Assembly (NCBI GenBank): GCA_016214425.1
Contig: JACRON010000192.1
Location: 1-10,186, forward strand
DNA length: 10,186 bases
Origin: Nitrospirota bacterium
Lineage (GTDB): Bacteria > Nitrospirota > CAKKRA01 > 9FT-COMBO-42-15
Direction: 5' to 3'
The translations under genes and the position numbers were made by a program. Below the pieces are notes generated by a model that was given only the letters and a program-made list of their open reading frames with translations, made no database searches and was not told where the DNA came from. Below, one piece after another: positions 1 to 5,424 of this stretch (position 1 is its first letter; each line of letters begins with the position of its first letter).

Positions 1-1425
1 AACAGCGTTCTTTGAATCAGGCTTTAATGTATCTGCCACAGCAATAATTCCTGCTGCCTTTCTATCTACTGATAGGAACATCGGAGTCTTGCCTTCATCC
101 GAAAGCCTCTCTGCATCTTTTTCAAGGCCATTAAGTTTAATGCCTTTATCCATCATCAATTTCAGATTACCGAGCAGCACCTCTTTGCCCTGAATCTTTG
201 CCTCTAAACCATGACCGGGGATGGCATTAAACCTTTCAGCATCAACTAAAGCAATATTCATCTCCTTTGCCTTTTTAACAATTGCCTCACCAAGTGGATG
301 CTCTGAGCCCTTTTCAGCAGATGCAGCATAGAAAAGCAGTTGGTGAGTTGCGAGTTGCGAGTCGCGAGTTAATATATCTGTTACTGATGGCTCGCCCTTT
401 GTCAGCGTCCCTGTCTTATCCAAAACAATGGCATTTAGTTTATGCGCTGTCTCAAGCGCCTCGCCGCTGCGGAATAGTATGCCATTCATAGCGCCCTTTC
501 CTGTGCCAACCATTACCGATGTTGGTGTTGCAAGTCCCAATGCGCAGGGACACGCAATAATCAATACTGCTACAAAATTTAAGAGTGCGTATGTAAAAGA
601 TGGCTCTGGGCCGAATATATACCATACAATAAATGTTATTACTGAAATAATGATAACAGCAGGGACAAAGTAGCTCGCAATAACATCTGCAAGCCTTGCA
701 ATCGGCGGCTTGCTTCCCTGCGCCTCCTGAACCAATTTTATAATCTGTGCAAGGGCTGTCTCCTTTCCTACCTTTGTTGCCTGAAATCTAAAGCTCCCTG
801 TCTTATTAATAGTAGCGCCGATTACCTCATCACCTTTTTTCTTTTCTACAGGTATGCTCTCGCCTGTAATCATAGATTCATCAATTGCAGAATAACCGTC
901 AATGATTACGCCATCAACTGGTATCTTCTCTCCCGGCCTCACAAGAACTACATCACCCACTGCTACATCTTCAATCGGGATATCTTCTTCCTTGCCATTT
1001 CTTATTACCCTTGCTGTCTTTGCCTGAAGGCCAATTAGCTTTTTTATTGCCTCTGATGTCTGACCCTTTGCCCTCATCTCAAGGAGCCTGCCAAGTAGAA
1101 TCAATGTAATAATTACTGCTGCTGTGTCAAAATATACATCTGCCTTAAGCCCGCGTGCTTCAAAGAAATTTGGAAAGAAGGCTGCAATAACACTATATCC
1201 AAATGCAGCAGATGTGCCGACTGCTATCAATGTATTCATGTCAGTTGTAAGATGCCTTGCTGCAGCAATGGCACCCCTGTAAAATTGCCAGCCAGCCCAG
1301 AACTGAACAGGAAGTGTAAGGGCAAGGAGGAGAAACTTATTTTGTAATATCTCTGGTATAAATTTAAACCATTCAGGAAAGCTACCTGTAAAAATTATAA
1401 GGGATAATAAGGCAGAGACAATCAC
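1..1425 (-). pseudogene. copA: CopA-type P1B ATPase, C-terminal part separated by a frameshift (runs off the window)
   Basis: This is the membrane and catalytic part of a Cu(I)-type P1B ATPase, continuing the gene that begins at 2218 but in another frame. The frame is open from 1455 to the window edge; an in-frame TGA at 1456-1458 blocks it upstream. It reads through the first membrane helices, the actuator motif TGES (856-867), the helix-6 metal motif CPC (544-552, in [12 protein letters not shown]), the phosphorylation motif DKTGT (406-420) and the SEHPL motif of the nucleotide domain. It is cut off after VADTLK, so the GDGxNDxP hinge lies outside. It has no convincing start of its own: GTG at 1425 and TTG at 1455 lack good ribosome binding sites. 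Deleting one copy of the 34-bp duplication at 1414-1483 joins it exactly to the N-terminal part. Either the gene is truly broken or switchable, or the assembly is wrong here. Identity as a copper ATPase is firm; its functional state is not. Confidence 0.85.
345..370. repeat. 7-bp tandem repeat (GAGTTGC, about 3.7 units) inside copA
   Basis: The plus strand shows GAGTTGC, GAGTTGC, GAGTCGC and GAGTT in direct succession. In the minus-strand copA frame this encodes [10 protein letters not shown], just after [11 protein letters not shown] and before the SEHPL motif. At this place the second ATPase of the window has an ordinary linker ([10 protein letters not shown]). A 7-bp unit is not a multiple of three, so gain or loss of one unit would shift the frame. 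Confidence 0.8.
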
Positions 1426-1483
1426 TTTATTTCTTAATGTTAAATAGAGAGACAATCACTTTATTTCTTAATGTTAAATAGAG
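1414..1483. repeat. Perfect 34-bp tandem duplication that breaks copA
   Basis: The 34-bp unit at 1414-1447 is repeated without a mismatch at 1448-1481, and the identity extends 2 bp further. Because 34 is not divisible by three, the N-terminal copA frame meets TAA at 1427-1429 inside the extra copy. With one copy removed, the reading ...LRNKVIVS is followed directly by ALLSLIIF, the expected start of the first membrane helix. Abutting perfect repeats of this size can expand or contract by replication slippage. Confidence 0.95.
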
Positions 1484-2218
1484 CCTCTTTCTTTCTCTCT
1501 CCTCTTTTTCTAATAGGTCTTCACCAGCTTCAACCTCCAGAACTTTATAACCTGCAGCCTCCACCGCCTTTTTCAAATCCTTGATGGCAGCCTCGCCCCG
1601 GATATATTCAACTGTAGCCTTTTCTGTTGCGAAATTTACAGAGGCGCGGATAACGCCTGAAGTTGAGTTCAATGCCCTTTCAACCTTTTCTACGCAGGAG
1701 GCGCATGTCATACCCTGAATCGGGAGTATAACCTTCTCAATGCCTGTGTCATAGCCGAGGTCTTTAATGGTCTTTACAAAATCCTCTGTCTTTGCCTTTG
1801 AAGGGTCAAAGGCAATGGTAGCCTTCTCTGTAGCGAAGTTAACAGTAGCCCTATCAACACCTGTTACTGTAGACAAACCCTTTTCAATCTTTGCTGCGCA
1901 TGAGGCGCAGGACATGCCTTTGATGGGCAGGTCTATCTTTTTTGTCCCTGCTACCCCTCCTTTAATCCCCTCTTTTGATAACCCTCCCTCACCCCCCTTT
2001 AGCAAAGGGGGGCTGGGGGGATTTGATAATGGCAAAGGGCAGACTTCAGGTTGCTTCTCCTCTGTAGAGGCCGATTTACTTAATGCAGCCTCTGGGTCTT
2101 TTTCAAATTTATCCTTGCACCCCTGGTCACAGAAATAGTATTGCTCGCCTTTATATTCACTCTTATACTTTGCAGTTTTTTCATCAACGGTCATGCCGCA
2201 GATAGGGTCAATAGCCAT
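1427..2218 (-). CDS. copA: CopA-type P1B ATPase, N-terminal fragment: YHS domain plus two HMA domains
   Basis: This 263-residue reading frame is the cytoplasmic metal-binding head of a copper ATPase. Residues 1-45 are a YHS domain (DPICGM, then YYFC and C34). Residues 63-92 are a Pro/Gly-rich linker encoded by a palindromic repeat. Two HMA domains follow at about 95-160 and 163-230, with Cu(I)-binding motifs GMSCASC (101-107) and GMTCASC (169-175). A full CopA is normally 750-850 residues; this frame stops at residue 263, just as the first membrane helix should begin, because of the 34-bp duplication at 1414-1483. The start ATG at 2218 is preceded by GGAG at a suitable distance, and the site overlaps the stop of the upstream YHS gene, so the two are probably translationally coupled. 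As it stands it could make a soluble YHS-HMA-HMA metal-binding protein. It belongs to the csoR operon. Confidence 0.9.
   Translation of the reverse strand: MAIDPICGMTVDEKTAKYKSEYKGEQYYFCDQGCKDKFEKDPEAALSKSASTEEKQPEVCPLPLSNPPSPPLLKGGEGGLSKEGIKGGVAGTKKIDLPIKGMSCASCAAKIEKGLSTVTGVDRATVNFATEKATIAFDPSKAKTEDFVKTIKDLGYDTGIEKVILPIQGMTCASCVEKVERALNSTSGVIRASVNFATEKATVEYIRGEAAIKDLKKAVEAAGYKVLEVEAGEDLLEKEERERKRLYLTLRNKVIVSLFNIKK
1981..2024. repeat. Palindromic repeat, copy A, in frame inside copA
   Basis: A perfect 9-bp stem CCCCCCTTT / AAAGGGGGG with the 3-nt loop AGC lies at 1992-2012, flanked by further C-rich and G-rich arms. On the coding strand it reads [14 protein letters not shown] in the linker between the YHS and first HMA domain. 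The stretch at 1951-1980 (read as GIKGGVAG) looks like a decayed neighbouring unit. Copy B at 5991-6033 is almost the same sequence. Confidence 0.85.
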
Positions 2219-2227
2219 TGCATCTCC

Positions 2228-2458
2228 TTACTTACAGCATTTCGGCGGCTCATTGCCGTATGTTCGTTTACTTGCATCTCCAAGTCTGAGTAAAAACCTC
2301 TTCCACCAGTTAAGCCTTTTAATATATTTTTCTGGTTCTGCATCAAAGATGTTTTTACATGCCTCAGCACAAAAGTAGAATGTTAAATCTTGATATTTAG
2401 ATATGGCTGCTGCCTGATTCTTGTCAATCTCCATGCCGCAGACGATGTCCTTTGGCAT
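2228..2458 (-). CDS. Small YHS-domain metal-binding protein
   Basis: This 76-residue cytoplasmic protein has the YHS (TRASH-like) pattern: DIVCGM at 4-9, a central Tyr/Phe-rich strand ending in FYFC (C30), and C34, followed by FDAEPEKY. YHS modules bind soft or transition metals through such cysteines and are often found beside copper ATPases. A basic, Trp-containing tail follows and ends in a Cys-Cys pair (C74-C75), which may be an extra ligand site. I chose ATG at 2458 because a strong GGGAGGTGA lies 8 bp upstream; the frame can be extended to GTG at 2467, but that codon lies inside the ribosome binding site. It sits 5 bp after the csoR stop and 9 bp before copA. By inference it is a copper chaperone or buffer for the ATPase; the metal is not shown directly. 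Confidence 0.85.
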   Translation of the reverse strand: MPKDIVCGMEIDKNQAAAISKYQDLTFYFCAEACKNIFDAEPEKYIKRLNWWKRFLLRLGDASKRTYGNEPPKCCK

Positions 2459-2463
2459 AAAAA

Positions 2464-2742
2464 TCACCTCCCAAATCTTTTAAAGACATCCATAAGCTCA
2501 TCTATTTTTTTATCCCTTTCTCTTGTTGTGCCGGTTTTAATGGCCTCTGTCACACAGGATTCAAGGTGCCTCTTCATTACAATCTTGCTCACCTGCTCCA
2601 ATGCGCCAGAAACAGCGCTTATCTGATGGAGGATGTCCACGCAATATTTTTCTTCCTCTATCATCTTCCTTATGCCGTTAATCTGGCCTTCTATCTTTTT
2701 CAGCCTGCTTAAGGCGTCTTTTTTTGTGTGTTCGTCTATCAT
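2464..2742 (-). CDS. csoR: CsoR/FrmR-family metal-sensing transcriptional repressor
   Basis: This 92-residue protein is all helical, with the family pattern ALSRLKKIEGQINGI at the N-terminus. It keeps the Cu(I)-sensing triad of CsoR at C34 (in KYCVDIL), H59 and C63 (in RHLESC), with the spacing seen in characterised CsoR proteins; FrmR and RcnR members use other ligand sets. In the family, tetramers bind the promoter without metal and leave it when Cu(I) binds. It is the first gene of an operon with the YHS protein and copA, behind a promoter (2753-2796) whose -10 lies inside a CCCTAC-N9-GTAGGG inverted repeat, so autorepression is likely. The stop overlaps the ribosome binding site of the next gene. 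The start at 2742 follows a G-rich run close by. Copper is the most likely signal; a related soft metal cannot be excluded. Confidence 0.9.
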   Translation of the reverse strand: MIDEHTKKDALSRLKKIEGQINGIRKMIEEEKYCVDILHQISAVSGALEQVSKIVMKRHLESCVTEAIKTGTTRERDKKIDELMDVFKRFGR

Positions 2743-2752
2743 ATCTCCCCCC

Positions 2753-2796
2753 TACTATACACAAGTAGGGTATCAAATAGTAATGTTAGATGTCAA
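2753..2796 (-). promoter_or_regulatory. csoR operon promoter with embedded metal-repressor operator
   Basis: On the minus strand, TTGACA (2791-2796) is followed after 18 bp by TACCCT (2767-2772) as the -10. The -10 is the left half of the inverted repeat CCCTAC-N9-GTAGGG (2750-2770), so a bound repressor would cover the -10 and the transcription start. The 23 bp at 2753-2775 match the site upstream of the Rieske gene at 20 positions. The -35 begins 5 bp after the stop codon of the preceding cytochrome gene. Confidence 0.75.
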
Positions 2797-2801
2797 ATAA
2801 T

Positions 2802-3272
2802 TTACATGCACTCCATATGCTTTGGCCCCTGACAGTATTTTCTGATCCTCTCGCTCCAGAGGCTTTTTATATATTCCACAAGCGTTCTCGCATCATCCTT
2901 TGATATTTGATTCTTCCATGCTATCATCCTTGGGTTTATAGAGGAACCATCAAGTATTATCTCCACAAGCTGTTCGTCTGTATGATGCCAGGCATGGGCG
3001 CTCTCATTTAATGGCGGCGCAACATAATTGCCCTTTGAATCCATTGCATATATATCTGCAGGGTTTTCACCCGCACCCTTTTCACCATGACAGGCGATGC
3101 AGTTTTTCTTATAAAGACCCTCTCCCCTTGCAACAAGTTTGGGTGAGAGGCCGCTCCCCTTCTTTTTCATTATAGAATTGCTCTGTGCCCACAAATATCC
3201 TCCAACGATCCCAATAATTAGCACAACAATCGCTGGTATTGCTATGCTTTTCCATTCGTTCTTTTTGCCCAA
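2802..3272 (-). CDS. Membrane-anchored monohaem c-type cytochrome (CIACH)
   Basis: This 156-residue protein has an N-terminal hydrophobic anchor (about 10-28), a short linker and a class I cytochrome c domain with the haem motif CIACH at 58-62, followed by GEKGAGE. M116 (in NPRMIAW) is a likely sixth iron ligand, and the C-terminal helix reads KDDARTLVEYIKSLW. The tail holds two further cysteines (C147, C155), which is unusual. I chose the TTG at 3272 because AAGGAAAGG lies 8 bp upstream and the protein then starts directly with a typical anchor. The frame is open to a TTG at 3434, but that extension would be repeat-encoded, includes an 11-G run and lacks a good binding site; TTG at 3299 is another option. 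It is the third gene of the Rieske operon and probably passes electrons in the periplasm. The partner is unknown. Confidence 0.85.
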   Translation of the reverse strand: MGKKNEWKSIAIPAIVVLIIGIVGGYLWAQSNSIMKKKGSGLSPKLVARGEGLYKKNCIACHGEKGAGENPADIYAMDSKGNYVAPPLNESAHAWHHTDEQLVEIILDGSSINPRMIAWKNQISKDDARTLVEYIKSLWSERIRKYCQGPKHMECM

Positions 3273-3280
3273 TATTCTAT

Positions 3281-3289
3281 CCTTTCCTT
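3281..3289 (-). promoter_or_regulatory. Ribosome binding site deciding the TTG start of the cytochrome
   Basis: AAGGAAAGG on the minus strand lies 8 bp before TTG 3272 and is the best match to an anti-Shine-Dalgarno site in this leader. It supports a start well downstream of the longest possible reading frame. Confidence 0.55.
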
Positions 3290-3324
3290 TTACCTGCAAG
3301 ATACCTCTTTCACCCTCCCCCTCG

Positions 3325-3335
3325 CCCCCCCCCCC
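3325..3335. repeat. Homopolymer tract of 11 C (11 G on the coding strand)
   Basis: Eleven uninterrupted C residues lie in the leader of the second cytochrome gene, next to a palindromic repeat. If translation started at 3434 or elsewhere upstream, length changes here would shift the frame; with the preferred start at 3272 the tract is untranslated. Confidence 0.9.
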
Positions 3336-3383
3336 GTCCCTTTTTAATTCCCCCTTTGGAAAAGGGGGATATAGGGGGATTTG
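3336..3383. repeat. Palindromic repeat, copy C
   Basis: A perfect 8-bp stem CCCCCTTT / AAAGGGGG with loop GGA lies at 3350-3368, with extensions TTTTTAATT on one side and ATATAGGGGGATTT on the other. Read on the minus strand it would give IPLYPPFPKGELK. With the cytochrome start at 3272 it lies between the two cytochrome genes. Confidence 0.8.
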
Positions 3384-3450
3384 AAAACGGCTGACGGCAA
3401 CTACGCTTTCGTATAATATATTATAATTGAACAATTATGATTAATAAAAT

Positions 3451-3489
3451 CTCCCCTAACCCCTCTTTTTCAAAGAGGGGGATAAGGGA
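3451..3489. repeat. Palindromic repeat, copy D, between the two cytochrome genes
   Basis: A perfect 9-bp stem CCCCTCTTT / AAAGAGGGG with loop TTC lies at 3460-3480, flanked by TCCCCTAA and GATAAGGGA arms. It follows the stop of the upstream cytochrome at 3500. In the transcript it would form a strong hairpin followed by a short, impure U stretch, so it could also work as a weak terminator or as an mRNA-stabilising or attenuating structure. Confidence 0.75.
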
Positions 3490-3499
3490 TGAGCTTATG

Positions 3500-4036
3500 T
3501 TATTTAGTCTTTAAATAATTAATCAAGTCTTCAAGGTCTTCTTTTGACATCTCCCATCTCGGCATCATCGTGCTAAACTGATTGCCTGCAGGGTCAATGC
3601 CGGCAAGGACACAGGTCTTGAACGATTCCTCTGTGTAGGCTGGATGTCTTCTCCCTGAAGAATGGACATGACCCTCTGGGTTTATTAACGTTCTCCATCT
3701 TATATCAGGCGCCTCCATCATCATCCTCATGCCCCTCGCATCAGCGCCATGGCACATGGCACACCCGACACCCTGCATCCCATGGGTATTTTTGATAATC
3801 GCACCTTTTGAATTAACCCCTCTAAAAAATATCCTTTCGCCATTAGACGAAAAATCGGTTTTTTCCTGACCTTGCATCATACCGCCACCCATCATTCCAG
3901 AGCCCATCCTGTTCATCATCCCCATCCGCCCCATCATGCCGAACCCTCTGTTCATGCCATAGAGATAGGAGATTAAGAAAAGCCCTATTATCCCTGCTGC
4001 TATAAAAAATATGCCCTTTTGCAAATCTGATTTCAT
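3500..4036 (-). CDS. Membrane-anchored monohaem c-type cytochrome with Met-rich linker (CAMCH)
   Basis: This 178-residue protein has one N-terminal membrane segment (about 8-26), then a linker at 28-54 made mainly of Met and Gly (GMMGRMGMM, GMMGGGMM), then a cytochrome c domain. The haem motif is CAMCH at 92-96, and M157 or M158 (in STMMPRW) is the likely sixth ligand. The C-terminal helix reads SKEDLEDLINYLKTK, as in many small class I cytochromes. The Met-rich stretch resembles Cu(I)/Ag(I)-binding methionine segments of periplasmic copper proteins, which fits the copper context; direct metal binding is inference. ATG at 4036 lies 15 bp behind the Rieske stop and has only a weak binding site, so coupled translation is likely. 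The gene is the second of the operon started by the copper-type promoter at 4590. No close named family is recognised beyond cytochrome c. Confidence 0.85.
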   Translation of the reverse strand: MKSDLQKGIFFIAAGIIGLFLISYLYGMNRGFGMMGRMGMMNRMGSGMMGGGMMQGQEKTDFSSNGERIFFRGVNSKGAIIKNTHGMQGVGCAMCHGADARGMRMMMEAPDIRWRTLINPEGHVHSSGRRHPAYTEESFKTCVLAGIDPAGNQFSTMMPRWEMSKEDLEDLINYLKTK

Positions 4037-4051
4037 TTTCTTATCTTGCCC

Positions 4052-4522
4052 CTACACCTTCAATGAATTGTCATACTTTACCACATCATTAGTATCCACA
4101 AAGAGCCTCCCATCGCTCCCTATCGTTACCTTATACCATGGTAGGGGTTTAGGCGCAGGACCTGCTATTACATTCCCCTTTATGTCAAATACACTGCCGT
4201 GGCATGGGCACTCCCAACGGTTGTTTGCCTCCACCCATTTTGGCGTGCAGCCCATGTGGGTGCATATTGCAGATACAATCCTCAGGCCTGGTATGCCATC
4301 CTTTTCATTTACAATAAAGATCCTTTTCTCAGGCACAAGGGTTACAGAGTTTTTAGGAAAACCTACTGGTTGACCGAGTTTAAATGCCTTTGGCGGCTCA
4401 TAAAGCACATTGGGAAACATATATTTTACAGCACCTGCGGCAGAACTTGCAATGGAAGAGAGCAGCCCTACCCATCCGGCGATGAGAAAGAATCTCCTTC
4501 TGGATAATCCCTTATCTTTCAT
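4052..4522 (-). CDS. Rieske [2Fe-2S] protein with TAT-type signal anchor
   Basis: This 156-residue protein begins with a twin-arginine signal (SRRRFF at 7-12) and a hydrophobic stretch, as in the Rieske subunits of bc1 and b6f complexes, which stay anchored by it. The cluster motifs are CTHMGC (87-92) and CPCHGS (105-110): C87, H89, C105 and H108 bind the cluster, and C92-C107 can form the disulfide typical of high-potential Rieske proteins. The GPAPKPLPWY loop matches the conserved Pro loop. The start is firm: AGGAGGT lies 8 bp before ATG 4522. It is the first gene of an operon with two cytochromes c, but no cytochrome b or other quinol-oxidising subunit is near. Its promoter is nearly the same as that of csoR, so metal-responsive expression is likely. 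It may serve a bc complex encoded elsewhere, or a separate periplasmic electron path. Confidence 0.93.
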   Translation of the reverse strand: MKDKGLSRRRFFLIAGWVGLLSSIASSAAGAVKYMFPNVLYEPPKAFKLGQPVGFPKNSVTLVPEKRIFIVNEKDGIPGLRIVSAICTHMGCTPKWVEANNRWECPCHGSVFDIKGNVIAGPAPKPLPWYKVTIGSDGRLFVDTNDVVKYDNSLKV

Positions 4523-4546
4523 AAGGCATCACCTCCTAATCTTATA

Positions 4547-4590
4547 TACTATACAGGGGTAGGGTATCATATCCAGGGGGCATTTGTCAA
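4547..4590 (-). promoter_or_regulatory. Rieske-cytochrome operon promoter with CsoR-like operator
   Basis: On the minus strand TTGACA (4585-4590) is followed by exactly 18 bp and TACCCT (4561-4566), the same geometry and -10 as at csoR. The 23 bp at 4547-4569 match 2753-2775 at 20 positions; the three differences are adjacent (4556-4558). The left half-site CCCTAC is kept, while the right half reads GTATAT instead of GTAGGG, which may weaken repression. The -35 begins 11 bp after the stop of the preceding methyltransferase gene. Confidence 0.75.
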
Positions 4591-4601
4591 GAGGATTATA
4601 C

Positions 4602-5420
4602 TCATTCCTTGTTCTTAATAGCCTTCCAAAAGCCCAAAAAACCACCCCACACACCAACCTTTTCAACCTTAGAAAAGCCTCCCCCATGGATTATTTCACC
4701 CAGTCTCCCTATCAACTGGTCCTTTGTAAAAGACCAGAGAAGGAGGGGCCAAAGCAGCAGCCACCATAGGGGATTTGAAGGCCTGTCCATATCTATTAGG
4801 ACAAGACGGCCTCCGGGCTTCAGCACCCTGTATACCTCTGATAGCCCTTTTACTTTGAGGTCAGGAGGGAGATGATGGAGCATCAGGCTTGAAAGCACGC
4901 AATCAAAGGTATTAGCCTCAAAAGGGATGTCTTCTATTACTGCGAGCTTAAATTCTACCCTGCTGCCCTCTGCGTTTGCGTTCCTCAAGGCTATTGCTAT
5001 CATCTTCGCTGAAGGGTCTATGCCAATGGCCTTTTCCCCTTGACCTACGGCCTTGGCCGCAAGCCTCGTGAGCGCCCCAGTTCCGCAGCCCACATCAAGG
5101 ACATATTCGCCTGCCTTCAGCTCCGCATGCCGCAAAGTCTCCTGCCTAAAGGTTTGACCGAGGCCTATCTTGGGGCAATACCAGTCGTATACCGGCGCCA
5201 ATATGTCAAGGGGCATGCCGCGGGTATGCAGGGTTTCCGGCAAGATGGACCTCGGATGCAGGGTTACTGTTATCACGCCATATAAAATGATGGCCGGGCA
5301 GACGAGGAGGAGCGCCATAAGCACAGCAGCCCATATGGTAAATCCCAGCAGAGTAAATACCCACGCTGCAAGTGCTGTCATAAGCAGAGGGCAGAGCCAG
5401 ATGATCTTGTTCATCTTCAT
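4602..5420 (-). CDS. Membrane-anchored class I SAM-dependent methyltransferase
   Basis: This 272-residue protein starts with a long hydrophobic region (about 6-53), enough for two membrane helices, followed by a Rossmann methyltransferase domain. Motif I is VLDVGCGTG (107-115), then GIDPSAKM (133-140) and LSSLMLHHLPP with VLKPGG, the pattern of UbiE/COQ5-like enzymes. A second hydrophobic patch (WWLLLWPLLLW, 219-229) may lie along or in the membrane. The substrate is probably lipid-like or membrane-bound, but nothing in the sequence names it; the Cys pattern of arsenite methyltransferases is absent. The start ATG 5420 lies 4 bp after the stop of the copper ATPase, so it is translationally coupled and the last gene of that operon. 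ATG at 5414 is an alternative. Its product probably works beside the ATPase in the membrane, which is inference from location. Confidence 0.85.
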   Translation of the reverse strand: MKMNKIIWLCPLLMTALAAWVFTLLGFTIWAAVLMALLLVCPAIILYGVITVTLHPRSILPETLHTRGMPLDILAPVYDWYCPKIGLGQTFRQETLRHAELKAGEYVLDVGCGTGALTRLAAKAVGQGEKAIGIDPSAKMIAIALRNANAEGSRVEFKLAVIEDIPFEANTFDCVLSSLMLHHLPPDLKVKGLSEVYRVLKPGGRLVLIDMDRPSNPLWWLLLWPLLLWSFTKDQLIGRLGEIIHGGGFSKVEKVGVWGGFLGFWKAIKNKE

Positions 5421-5424
5421 TTTA

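Noticed and set aside
1400..1460. Programmed ribosomal frameshift as the cause of the split copA
   Set aside because: A +1 shift would be needed between TGA (1456-1458) in one frame and TAA (1427-1429) in the other, and I see no convincing slippery or shift-prone codon pair there. The exact 34-bp duplication explains the split more simply.
1767..2138. Plus-strand frames opposite both ATPase genes
   Set aside because: They are shadows of the coding strand without ribosome binding sites or domain content; their Pro/Gly-rich parts come from the palindromic repeats.
2802..3434. Longer cytochrome starting at TTG 3434
   Set aside because: The extra 54 residues would be encoded by a palindromic repeat and an 11-G run, and the TTG lacks a close ribosome binding site. 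TTG 3272 has a better one and gives a normal anchor.
3451..3489. Classical rho-independent terminator after the first cytochrome
   Set aside because: The hairpin is strong but the downstream T stretch is short and broken by other bases, and the element matches the palindromic repeat family. A partial attenuating effect remains possible.
4602..5420. Arsenite methyltransferase (ArsM)
   Set aside because: The conserved arsenic-binding cysteines are not present, and the long membrane region is atypical for ArsM.
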